A stretch of DNA of 64,000 bases from Alteromonas stellipolaris (GTDB lineage Bacteria > Pseudomonadota > Gammaproteobacteria > Enterobacterales > Alteromonadaceae): assembly GCF_001562115.1 (NCBI RefSeq), contig NZ_CP013927.1:186001-250000 (forward strand), written 5' to 3'. Within the stretch, counting starts at the first letter, position 1. Each line of letters begins with the position of its first letter. Shown piece after piece: positions 27,192-35,507 of the stretch. The translations under genes were made by a program, and so were the position numbers. The notes beneath the pieces are model-generated. The model saw nothing but the letters and a program-made list of their open reading frames with translations. It was not told the DNA's origin and searched no databases.

Positions 27192-27995
27192 ATGTTAGAT
27201 GTGCTTGGAAACTATGTATATGCCTTGGTAGACCCAGGCACGAAGGAAATATTTTACGTTGGAATGGCAAGTAAAAAGCCAAATAACAGAACTAACGAAC
27301 GTGCAACCAAGCATTTCGATTTTGACAAAGCCGTCACTGCAAAAGAGAAGAAAATTAAGTCCCTGTTACAGCATTACGATAAATTTCAAATCATTCACAT
27401 CGTTAGACATAACCTACCTGATGGTGTTGCTGTTCACGTAGAGGCAGCATTAATTGATGCGTTGAGTACCAATACAAAGCTGACCAATTTGAAACGTGGC
27501 GATGGCACGAAGCTAGGTATTAAAACATGGGCACAAGTGGCTATTGAAAAAGGCACGGATTTCATTGAGCTAGATGCACTAGAGCAATTTGCGCGTGAAA
27601 AAAATATTAGGTTGACGCTTTTACACATTAAATCCTACCGCGAGGACCTTGAAGCTCATGAGATATATGATCTTACCAGAGGATATTGGCGGATTGCTCA
27701 GAAAAAAGCGAATTTAGACAAGCCAACTATTGCCGTTGCTTGTGTAGGTAACGCAATTGTTTGTGCATACCGCGTGGTGTCTTGGCTACCTGCGGGAACT
27801 ACATTTTCTTCAGTTTTCGATAAGCGCCAAATTGAAGTGTTGCAAAATACAGGTGTTGCTCAAGAAGGGAACACGTTAAAAGAGTTTATTGGCCAACTCG
27901 CTACGAAAGCAGAGTTCCCTTACTCTCAATATAAAATAACCCTCAATGGCGAACCCCTAGTGTGGCCTCAACAATCGATAAAGCATATAGAGTAA
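27192..27995 (+). CDS. GIY-YIG nuclease of the LEM-3-like type
   Basis: 267 residues; GGAG precedes the ATG. The nuclease signature is at the N-terminus: YVYALVDPGTKEIFYVGMAS (GIY-YIG variant YVY...YVG, residues 8-24), Arg residues in NNRTNERATKH and Glu in VHVEAALID (about 80). The second half (RGYWRIAQKKA, then ACVGNAIVCAYRVVSWLP) resembles the EVE-like domain often fused behind LEM-3-type nucleases. May cut branched or foreign DNA. It is followed 13 bases later by a small unknown gene. Confidence 0.75.
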   Translation: MLDVLGNYVYALVDPGTKEIFYVGMASKKPNNRTNERATKHFDFDKAVTAKEKKIKSLLQHYDKFQIIHIVRHNLPDGVAVHVEAALIDALSTNTKLTNLKRGDGTKLGIKTWAQVAIEKGTDFIELDALEQFAREKNIRLTLLHIKSYREDLEAHEIYDLTRGYWRIAQKKANLDKPTIAVACVGNAIVCAYRVVSWLPAGTTFSSVFDKRQIEVLQNTGVAQEGNTLKEFIGQLATKAEFPYSQYKITLNGEPLVWPQQSIKHIE

Positions 27996-28008
27996 GGAAA
28001 CACGAGTG

Positions 28009-28467
28009 ATGAAAGCCCGTTTGACAACCGCTGAGCACAAGAAGTACGAAGGAGCATTAAACTCCCCTTCCTCAGACGTTTTACAGCAAATTGATAAAGT
28101 GCCTAAGCTTGTACTAATCACCTACTTTGCAGATGAAGTGCGAGGTAATATTCATCAGCTATTTGTAAATAAGACGCTTATTGTTAGTAGTGATGATGAA
28201 TATGCTGAAGTCGACACATTGGAAGCGATAGGTTTGCGATTGCAAGATGCAATAGCGGAAGAGTACTTCCATGTGGAAATTGAATGGCGAAGCATAGCCA
28301 GAGCGACAGCACGTTTGCTAAATAGAGAATCTGAATATCAGGCCGACATCGAGCTAAATGGTGATTACTGCCCTGCTAATTGGATGCGCCTATCCCATGA
28401 CAACATATATCTTCTCGCTTATCACATTCAGTTTAACGAAGCTCATGACTACATAGGAGAAGGATAG
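28009..28467 (+). CDS. Protein of unknown function paired with the GIY-YIG nuclease
   Basis: 152 residues from the ATG at 28009 (a GTG three bases earlier is the alternative); AAGGAA lies upstream. Acidic (many Asp and Glu), which could suit an inhibitor or partner of the nuclease before it, but there is no recognised family. Operon membership with the nuclease is clear from the short spacing. Confidence 0.5.
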   Translation: MKARLTTAEHKKYEGALNSPSSDVLQQIDKVPKLVLITYFADEVRGNIHQLFVNKTLIVSSDDEYAEVDTLEAIGLRLQDAIAEEYFHVEIEWRSIARATARLLNRESEYQADIELNGDYCPANWMRLSHDNIYLLAYHIQFNEAHDYIGEG

Positions 28468-28767
28468 AGGGTAATCTCAATGGTTGAAATGGAAGCTTGC
28501 TTAGATAATGGTACTTCGAGCAACGTAAATATTAAATGTAGTAACTTATACTTGATCTTAAATTTTCATTTATAGGTTTAGACACAACCCGACAGGCGGC
28601 TTTAGACAAAGAGCAGACGGTCAACGATGTGATTTCCTGCTTCTATTTTGGTCAAAAGCGGACATCAGAGCAGGTGCTATTAGGTCGCCATAATGAATAG
28701 CCTCTCAATAAAGCATTAACCTTAATGCGCTAAGTTTTACAGAGCAATTTAAACGGTTGAAAATACA
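28468..28767. other. Gene-free gap
   Basis: About 300 bases between convergent genes with no convincing reading frame, hairpin with T-run or repeat. It contains a stretch around 28600-28690 that looks like degraded sequence. Confidence 0.4.
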
Positions 28768-30507
28768 TTACTTCTTGGGTACGAAGGACGGCAACACAAG
28801 TCCATTTTGAGGCTTATTAGATTCTTCGTAATGAATAGCCAAAGACAAATAGACCAATGCGTCTTTTGCTAGGGTGAGTAATTTCATCGTAAGTAGCTCA
28901 AATTCTTCAACACCTACAATAGTAAAATATGAGCTCATACGCTCTTTTTCATCTAGGTCTTTGACCAAGCTGGACTCTTGCCCCCTCAGCTTTTCAAGTT
29001 GGTTTTCAAGCTCATCTTTCTTGCCTTGCTCGCGCAATAATTGTTGACTAATGAGTTCGATATTCTGCTGGACGTTTAATATCATGCTTCTGCACTCTTC
29101 AATTCCATTTGAGTTATCTTTGCTATGGTGGCTATGGCATACAGCATCAACCAACTTGAATGCTCGATGCTCCATTGCATTTCTGATTTCAAATAACCTA
29201 AGTGTGTCTGGATCAAACCAATATGATGGATCTTGCTCATCTGGGGTGTTTCGCCCTCCTTGTCTGATTTCGCGTGAAATAAAGTAAAGTGCCCTAAAGT
29301 AATCATTCCCACTACTTTGGAATATACTCTTAAGCTCCTGACTGCGGGGTTTAAACCAAACCTTTTTGAAGTCAACCTGATGATCATTCTGAATCGTATC
29401 CAGTTCAAAAAAACGATGGAGAAGAAATGAAATTTTATCAAAAATGGAATAGCTAATCCGAAAGCAAGACTTAAGATGGTTTGTCTTTAAACTGTTTATT
29501 TCGTAATCAAGAGTATCAACATGCTCAAATGTTGAATTGAAGAAGTGCTCTTCAAATAATGGAATTGAACTCCCCATAAACGCCAAGTAACGAGCATAGC
29601 AATAATCTGTTTTCATTTCATCGAAATGACCATGAAAGCTAAGCTCTTCGGTTGTGGTGAGTAATGTATTAATTCGTGCTGTAAAACTAGGCAATGATAA
29701 CACATCATGATTTACAACTTCAGATGTCGAGATTCCATTCAGCTCGTTTATAAACAACCTATGCTCTGCACACCATATGAGGTAATCCTTCTCCTTTTTC
29801 GTATCAGCTGAGCTACCACTCAAAGTATTGAGTTCTGGGAATTCTGAACCAAACTGTATCTCTTGCTCCTGAAACCAATTGAGGAAGTGATTGTGAAATG
29901 GGTTAGACTCAATACTGTTACGCTGCTCTAATGGGAATTCATCAATTCTCGATAACGCGTTCTTGTAACATTTGAACGACTCCCTTTGTAGATAATAAGC
30001 GTGGCTGTCGTCGTATACGTCTTGTGCAAATTGATAAAGGCATCGTGCTTTACTCAACATCGCATGTACATTACTTGCTTCAATCGAGTCGTCGTAATAC
30101 GACAGAGCTTCAAGGCGGCGTCCCTGACAATCCAGCTCATTTGCCATATTGGTGAGTATTCGACTACGAAGATCATAGAAATAATTCATCACTTCGTCAG
30201 ACGGGACACTACGAAAACACTCTCTCGCAAAAGCCTTAACTTCGGCCATTGCTTTTCTATAATTAAGCAATGCCAGACCAGAAGATTTGCTATCGAATTG
30301 AATTTCTCGTCGAGCTGCAACATGAGAATATCCAGAACCGATATTGTAGAACAGGTGTAATCGTATTAGTGACGAATCGTGAGTGTATGCTCCTAAATCT
30401 TCACACAATTGGATGATGCCATCAAAATCGTTTTGATCGCATAACTCATCCATCAAAGCAGACATTTCATTGTGAAGTTCAATAGAAATTTCTTCCTTCA
30501 TATCCAT
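28768..30507 (-). CDS. LA2681-like HEPN protein with TPR-like N-terminus
   Basis: 579 residues. The N-terminal half has TPR-like helical hairpins (for example NMANELDCQGRRLEALSYYD, about 120-139). The middle contains YLIWCAEHRLFINELN and the DYCYARYLAF segment that I associate with the LA2681 HEPN family. The HEPN active motif R442-NAME-H447 (Rx4H) is intact. HEPN proteins are usually metal-independent RNases in defence or stress systems. A coiled coil at about 465-520 follows. No partner toxin or antitoxin gene is adjacent; the nearest gene in the same direction is a PD-(D/E)XK protein. Confidence 0.7.
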   Translation of the reverse strand: MDMKEEISIELHNEMSALMDELCDQNDFDGIIQLCEDLGAYTHDSSLIRLHLFYNIGSGYSHVAARREIQFDSKSSGLALLNYRKAMAEVKAFARECFRSVPSDEVMNYFYDLRSRILTNMANELDCQGRRLEALSYYDDSIEASNVHAMLSKARCLYQFAQDVYDDSHAYYLQRESFKCYKNALSRIDEFPLEQRNSIESNPFHNHFLNWFQEQEIQFGSEFPELNTLSGSSADTKKEKDYLIWCAEHRLFINELNGISTSEVVNHDVLSLPSFTARINTLLTTTEELSFHGHFDEMKTDYCYARYLAFMGSSIPLFEEHFFNSTFEHVDTLDYEINSLKTNHLKSCFRISYSIFDKISFLLHRFFELDTIQNDHQVDFKKVWFKPRSQELKSIFQSSGNDYFRALYFISREIRQGGRNTPDEQDPSYWFDPDTLRLFEIRNAMEHRAFKLVDAVCHSHHSKDNSNGIEECRSMILNVQQNIELISQQLLREQGKKDELENQLEKLRGQESSLVKDLDEKERMSSYFTIVGVEEFELLTMKLLTLAKDALVYLSLAIHYEESNKPQNGLVLPSFVPKK

Positions 30508-30752
30508 ATTAAAAACACACCTTTCCGTTTAAGCAAAAATCAGTCTTTAGAAACTAGCATGAAGATAAGTAATATGTCCGTAATTCGCGCATTAATGCCG
30601 TTATAGTCTCAATGCTTCAACTTCTTCAATACGTACACAGCCCCACAGCTTCAGGGGCATCTTGAGACAATAAGCGGACCTTCATAGGTAGTGTCCTTTA
30701 ACTTCTGATTGATGCCAAATTCGGTCATTTGCACCATAGTCTCTTGTAATAC

Positions 30753-31829
30753 CTAGCCTTCGATAATATTGAAAACACGCTGAGCACAAGCTATCGGCGA
30801 GTTCATAATATCGGGACCAGAAATTCTAATGCTGCGTATTCCTATAGCTTCTAGCTTGTCATCTATTGCTTTATCTTTAGCTATGGCTTCTTCAGAAGAA
30901 TGATGAGCTACAGAATCAACAAAAATCGCTACGCGCTGTTTAGCAAAGTAAAAGTCAACCTCTGTGATTGTCTTGCTCAGCGCTTTAGTTCTAACGCTAC
31001 CTTCCCACATCGATTGTAAAGTTGGAAAAATGGTACCGTCTCTGAGGATGTGGGTTTGAATTGTAGGTTTTAGCCCGAAACTATGCATAGCTTGAAGCAG
31101 AAAAAGCTCTATCGGAGAATCGCATCCCCAGATTTTTACTGATTCGATGTTATTAAATCGTTTAAAGTATCGAGTGAACCTGAACTTTCGGTAATCATTT
31201 AGCAACCCCTTACTTTCACCGAGTAATGATGTGCACAAACCGGGATCTAAAACGTCTGACTTGTTGTATTTTGATGCAAGAAAATAGGTGTTATAAACAA
31301 ACCCTATTACATCGGAACACATTTTCTCGTTAACTGGTATTCCCTCACCAACACAATACAAACCAAACGCATTTGAAAACGGATTGAAGCCCATATAATA
31401 TGGGTTGCCATCTAAAATACGTTCCAAGTCGATTTTATCGATCCAATCAACTCCAACGGATGATGGTAGTCCTCTTTTTTGTGTAGGTCTTAACGATATA
31501 TGGTATGGAAGCCCAAAAAGTTGACCATCTCTTTCTTCAAATGCATAGCAGCAAACTACTACATTGATCATTTGAAAATCGTCACCACGCTCACGATAAA
31601 ATGCAAGAGCTTCATCTGATGGGTTTACGTTAATCAGACCATCCGTCAGTTCAACTATTCTGCCCTCTATTGGTTGGTTTCCATCAAGATCAAATAGGTC
31701 ATGCGCCAAAAAATCACCGAGAGTACCATTTAAATCTATCTGAAAACTCCCTGAAGGTAAGCAACCGTAATTTGGAAGCTTGAATAACTCTTTTGGTCTA
31801 TTTTCAATGTCTGCTGCATCTCGTGTCAT
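30753..31829 (-). CDS. PD-(D/E)XK (Vsr/DUF559-like) domain protein
   Basis: 358 residues. The C-terminal 120 residues have the fold pattern: CDSPIELFLLQAM (Glu), then EVDFYFAKQRVAIFVDSVAH (first Asp and the core strand; Lys replaced by Gln-Arg or Val-Asp), then KDKAIDDKLEAIGIRSIRIS. This is the layout of Vsr-like and DUF559 nucleases that appear in defence islands. The N-terminal 230 residues have no family I recognise. Gap to the upstream gene is only 26 bases, and that gap contains TTATACCTAAC, part of a possible cassette boundary. Confidence 0.55.
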   Translation of the reverse strand: MTRDAADIENRPKELFKLPNYGCLPSGSFQIDLNGTLGDFLAHDLFDLDGNQPIEGRIVELTDGLINVNPSDEALAFYRERGDDFQMINVVVCCYAFEERDGQLFGLPYHISLRPTQKRGLPSSVGVDWIDKIDLERILDGNPYYMGFNPFSNAFGLYCVGEGIPVNEKMCSDVIGFVYNTYFLASKYNKSDVLDPGLCTSLLGESKGLLNDYRKFRFTRYFKRFNNIESVKIWGCDSPIELFLLQAMHSFGLKPTIQTHILRDGTIFPTLQSMWEGSVRTKALSKTITEVDFYFAKQRVAIFVDSVAHHSSEEAIAKDKAIDDKLEAIGIRSIRISGPDIMNSPIACAQRVFNIIEG

Positions 31830-31855
31830 GATTTCTCCATGTTAGGTATAACGCC

Positions 31856-32725
31856 TCAAACACTGGCGCAATCAAGTTTCGTCCGAGTGCTCTGATTTGT
31901 CAGGCATTTGTCCAGTACATTTAAAGTTCGCTTTACCTTTAATTGAGCTTCGTGAATCCAGCCCCCATCACGGCTCAAATATTCATCAAAACTTCTTAGC
32001 AAAGTTATTAGCTCATCGATATTATCTAAACCAACCTTAACTTTATCAGAAGCATCTTTGGTTCTACGAGTCGACAGGTTTCCTTCAGGAGGAACCCCCA
32101 TGTCTAAAAAGTGATACCCATTAACGAGTTCAATTGCAGATAAAACTGCGATATCCATTAGGTGTTGCGGATCAGAATCAACACCAATCTTGCCTCGAAA
32201 TACTGAAGCGATTCTTGGCTGTAGATACTCGATAAATGAAACATGCTGACTTGATTCATTTTGGTGAGGAGGAGCACCACTTCCATCATCGAATGGCAGA
32301 GAGCGATTATACGCGTCTTTAACTAATGACAATGCCATTAAACACTCTTCATCTAAAAACAATTGATGATGATATAAGAGCTCTTCAAACTCTCTCTGCC
32401 CGTTTGAAGGAACAGGTTCATACAACCCTACTTCAGGGTCATAGTGAGACACCCACTCTTTGTTGATTTGGGCTATTTTAGTTATTAATGTTGCAAAAGC
32501 ATCTCTTTGATGATCAAAGAACAATGAGGTTCGCAGTTGTGAAACCTGATTTTCGTGCTTAATCGCTTCCACTTTTGAATTTAATTCAGTTTTATAGCTT
32601 TCTAATTTTTCCGCGTATTCATGTTTAATAGATTGTTTCAGCCTCTCTGAAATCCATCCTTGGGCAAGCCAAACCAAAACCGCACCACTAAAGCCACCAG
32701 ATAATATGCTGAGCAAGTATTCCAT
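31856..32725 (-). CDS. Membrane-anchored coiled-coil protein of unknown function
   Basis: 289 residues: one N-terminal membrane span (about 5-24) followed by a coiled coil (about 30-75) and a helical soluble domain. This arrangement, which resembles small cargo proteins often found in integron cassettes, is common in accessory DNA but not tied to a known function. An attC-like site lies immediately upstream (32739-32850) and the gene begins just after its conserved GTTAGGT end, as expected for a cassette. Confidence 0.55.
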   Translation of the reverse strand: MEYLLSILSGGFSGAVLVWLAQGWISERLKQSIKHEYAEKLESYKTELNSKVEAIKHENQVSQLRTSLFFDHQRDAFATLITKIAQINKEWVSHYDPEVGLYEPVPSNGQREFEELLYHHQLFLDEECLMALSLVKDAYNRSLPFDDGSGAPPHQNESSQHVSFIEYLQPRIASVFRGKIGVDSDPQHLMDIAVLSAIELVNGYHFLDMGVPPEGNLSTRRTKDASDKVKVGLDNIDELITLLRSFDEYLSRDGGWIHEAQLKVKRTLNVLDKCLTNQSTRTKLDCASV

Positions 32726-32738
32726 TCTGTCTCCTGAT

Positions 32739-32850
32739 ACCTAACGCTAAGCTTTGAGCTTTGGGACGCAGACATGGGCTATAATCGCTGAACGGCCCAG
32801 TGTTCGCTTCCCAGCGACTGAAGGCAGTACAGATAGCGTAATGTTAGTTT
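32739..32850 (-). other. attC-like recombination site of an integron gene cassette
   Basis: On the minus strand the element starts with AAACTAAC (32850-32843), ends with the consensus GTTAGGT (32745-32739; GTTRRRY) and is an imperfect inverted repeat of 112 bases. Inner arms TGGGACGCAGACA (around 32762-32775) and TGTTCGCTTCCCA (around 32798-32810) pair at 10 of 13 positions; the outer arms CTAAC/GTTAG and CGCTA/TAGCG also pair. The upstream end of the same cassette (33448-33455) carries GTTAGTTT, exactly complementary to AAACTAAC, which is what a circular cassette requires. No integrase gene is in the window. Confidence 0.6.
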
Positions 32851-33434
32851 GCATTGATACGGCCTTTTTCGTTTAGAATCTTGATTAATTCTTTAAAAGC
32901 GTTTGCACACCTGACGTGAGATGAGACGTTGTATTGGTTTTCATACTCACGCACGTCGAGTAGAAACAGGTGCATATTATTCCTTATATCCCAAACCCAA
33001 TTTAAGTCGTCGTGCAATGATTGGGAAACAATGCCCTGATTTAAAAGATACTCAGAACGCTTTTTAAATGAGCGTTGTTTACCAACTATTCCTACTAAAT
33101 AATCCGAAAGAATTCCTTCAATAAGAGCGCCACCGAGAAAAATAAACATTTTTATTAGCATGTCTTTAGCAGTAGCAGATATATCTGTTCTTACTAAAAG
33201 CCATAGAACGCTATCTGTCAGAATTAATGTATAAGAGAGGTTCGCCCTAAGTTCTTTTGACTGTACAAAGCTGAGCCGGTTCCGTTGTTCGCTTGCAGTT
33301 CTCAGGTAACCACGGGGAAACCGTACTTTAGCATCTGGGCGATTTTCACGGCCACAATAATCTTGAATTTCCTGAAGCAAAAGCCCTGCTTTCTTAACGG
33401 CAGCTGCTAATTCTTCGTCCGTTTCTATAGTCAT
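32844..33434 (-). CDS. Cassette-encoded protein with possible HEPN-like motif
   Basis: 196 residues, ATG at 33434. It has two hydrophobic helices (ILTDSVLWLLV and MLIKMFIFLGGALIEGIL) and a C-terminal WVWDIRNNMHLFLLDVREYE, in which R-N-N-M-H looks like a HEPN RNase motif (Rx3H, one residue shorter than the usual Rx4-6H). Its stop codon lies inside the attC-like element. The cassette as a whole spans about 32745-33454 (710 bases). Function otherwise unknown. Confidence 0.5.
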   Translation of the reverse strand: MTIETDEELAAAVKKAGLLLQEIQDYCGRENRPDAKVRFPRGYLRTASEQRNRLSFVQSKELRANLSYTLILTDSVLWLLVRTDISATAKDMLIKMFIFLGGALIEGILSDYLVGIVGKQRSFKKRSEYLLNQGIVSQSLHDDLNWVWDIRNNMHLFLLDVREYENQYNVSSHVRCANAFKELIKILNEKGRINAN

Positions 33435-33914
33435 CCTTGTTTCCTAAAAACTAACATTTAAATGATGCGGCCCCTTAGAACCGCATATTAATTTTTATCA
33501 TACGAGGCCACCTCCCGCTATCCCCTGCTGAGACTGAGATGACATCACATCCTGCATTTTACGAACCTATTTATATTCAAAGAGCGGTTCGCAAATAAAT
33601 ATCTCATTATTAGCATTCTAAAGCTTTACACCGCCAAGTCATACGCTCAGGCGTACGCAAAATAGCTGAGTGTAAAATAAAACGAATAGGTGTCTTAAGG
33701 GACAAAAATGAACGGCAGCAATACGTACACAAGAGACTGTTAGCTCTGGTCGCATTCTGTTATTGAAAATGTCAGACTAGATTATGACTAATCAATATGA
33801 AACATGTTTGGTTTCTATCTCTTCAACTTACTTTAGAGAGCAATAGTTGAGGCGCTACTCATTTGCCTTCGGGCTTGCCTATCTTTCTAATTGAGCAAGT
33901 ACCCTTCCCCCTTG
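33435..33914. other. Gene-free gap, left part is the cassette start
   Basis: 480 bases without a gene. 33448-33457 (AAACTAACAT on plus) marks the cassette end. Next to it ATGCGG/CCGCAT around 33463-33484 can form a hairpin. The rest has no clear repeat or promoter. Confidence 0.45.
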
Positions 33915-34427
33915 TCAGGCAGGAGGCTCATAACTTAAACCCTTACACCAAACGCTCCCTTGTTGCAGGATAGCTTTCTTAGCCTTATAAACTGCCTTGT
34001 TCGATGATTTTTCGATAAAAGTATCTGTATAAAATGGGTTGTAAGTTACCTCTATCCAGTCGGAGCCGAGTGTTGTAATGTTATCTTTTTTCACTTGGGT
34101 TAATTGACCTTCCACAAATGCATGCACACACCGACGTTTTTCAACACGTGTTCTACGCTGACCGCCAACACGCACATTGAATGTTGCATCATCAATAGCC
34201 ACACTGACCGAGTGATCTATTACTTTGCCTGATAACGGACCGCCTTTACCTTGTATAGAAAAAAGCTCACTATTTTTACTGTTTAAGTCACGATATCCGC
34301 GAACACTCATACCCAGCGCGTATTGTCTGTCTTTAAAGACAATAATTAATTCTGGTAAAGAACAAGGTAAGTTTGAAACGGATTCTACATTATCAAAGAA
34401 AGTTGCTTGTGATTGCTCAGAGTACAT
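33915..34427 (-). CDS. Conserved-looking protein of unknown function
   Basis: 170 residues, beta-rich, with two basic clusters (GGQRRTRVEKRRC) and a C-terminal part containing a Tyr/Lys-rich segment. No signal peptide and no recognised family. Flanked by short gene-free stretches, so probably a single gene with its own promoter. Confidence 0.45.
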   Translation of the reverse strand: MYSEQSQATFFDNVESVSNLPCSLPELIIVFKDRQYALGMSVRGYRDLNSKNSELFSIQGKGGPLSGKVIDHSVSVAIDDATFNVRVGGQRRTRVEKRRCVHAFVEGQLTQVKKDNITTLGSDWIEVTYNPFYTDTFIEKSSNKAVYKAKKAILQQGSVWCKGLSYEPPA

Positions 34428-34558
34428 TACTATCTCATTTTAGTGATTGTAAGAAGATGTAAGTAATGTATGAGGCTAAGAATTTGTTTCCAGTTTTGGA
34501 CTTTTTAGCCAGCTAAAGGAGGGAGGAATGACAACCGGTGATGAAGCCTGTTGCCATC

Positions 34559-34975
34559 TTAATGGCGTTTCTTTTTAACCACCGTTTCCATTTCAGGATC
34601 GAACTTATGATAAAGCTGACCTGCCAACTCTTCCGGTACCTTAAAATTATGAGGTACTTCCAAGCTCTGTAACATGAAATTTATAGCAATGGTGCGACAC
34701 CCCTCTTGAGATTCACCCAAGCTGAGCATTTGCAAATAGGTTTCTTTTTCTAAACGCCCAGCCAGCACCAAATTAACCATGTAATTACGGGCTAACATGC
34801 TATACATCTTTCTAACGACATAGTCGTTGAAGCTAGGATCATCTTCCCATTCTTCAACGCTACGTTTCTTAAATTCATCTGGAATTTGAGCATTATCTAA
34901 ATGGGCTTTTATATCTTTGATAAGCTCATCGTATTCATGTTCGACATCAGTTTCAGGATTTTTACTACTCTGCAT
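34559..34975 (-). CDS. Small acidic protein of unknown function
   Basis: 138 residues from the ATG at 34975, preferred because GAAGG lies seven bases upstream; a longer form starts at 34996. Helical and acidic, ending in a short Lys-rich tail (VVKKKRH). No family recognised. Confidence 0.45.
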   Translation of the reverse strand: MQSSKNPETDVEHEYDELIKDIKAHLDNAQIPDEFKKRSVEEWEDDPSFNDYVVRKMYSMLARNYMVNLVLAGRLEKETYLQMLSLGESQEGCRTIAINFMLQSLEVPHNFKVPEELAGQLYHKFDPEMETVVKKKRH

Positions 34976-35096
34976 AACAGCCTTCACCCTTAACATTCCA
35001 TGTAATATCTAATTATTATTGGGGTTAGTTCAGCACAGTAGACTAACTAACAATCCCATATATTACACCAGATACAGGGATTTTTTTAAGTAAAAA

Positions 35097-35507
35097 TCAT
35101 TTAACCTTTGTGTATAAATAAATACTTGTTATGTAAAACAAAACATAAACACCAAATGTTAGCTGGAGGACTTCGGGGTTATTAATAAGTGCCAGGGTTG
35201 GGCTTAAAACAATCAAGACTCCCTGCCCTATCATCGTCATTAAACTAAAAAGACGTGTTTTAACTTTCCAAATTGCCAATACCCCGAACAACACACCAAT
35301 CACTACTAAAATATCGAGGTGGTAGGGTGAAAACAATGCCATCGCATACGCCCATAGTAAAGACCAATATTCTATTTTGCTTAGAGATGAGTTATCCCCC
35401 TTTCCTTTAAAAAGAGTAATAACAATCCCTAGCATTGCTGTGAGCGGTATAACTAACCCACCCACAACCAAACCTATCAATAAAGGATATAGGCCTTTAA
35501 CCTTCAT
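35097..35507 (-). CDS. Small multi-pass membrane protein
   Basis: 136 residues with four or five membrane segments, for example LLIGLVVGGLVIPLTAMLGI and ILVVIGVLFGVLAIW. Its start overlaps the stop codon of the AddA-like gene by four bases, so it is co-translated with that gene, though a link in function is not evident. No family recognised. Confidence 0.55.
   Translation of the reverse strand: MKVKGLYPLLIGLVVGGLVIPLTAMLGIVITLFKGKGDNSSLSKIEYWSLLWAYAMALFSPYHLDILVVIGVLFGVLAIWKVKTRLFSLMTMIGQGVLIVLSPTLALINNPEVLQLTFGVYVLFYITSIYLYTKVK

Noticed and set aside
30508..30752. attC site between the HEPN and PD-(D/E)XK genes
   Set aside because: No GTTRRRY/RYYYAAC pair with matching arms could be found there, only weak similarity.
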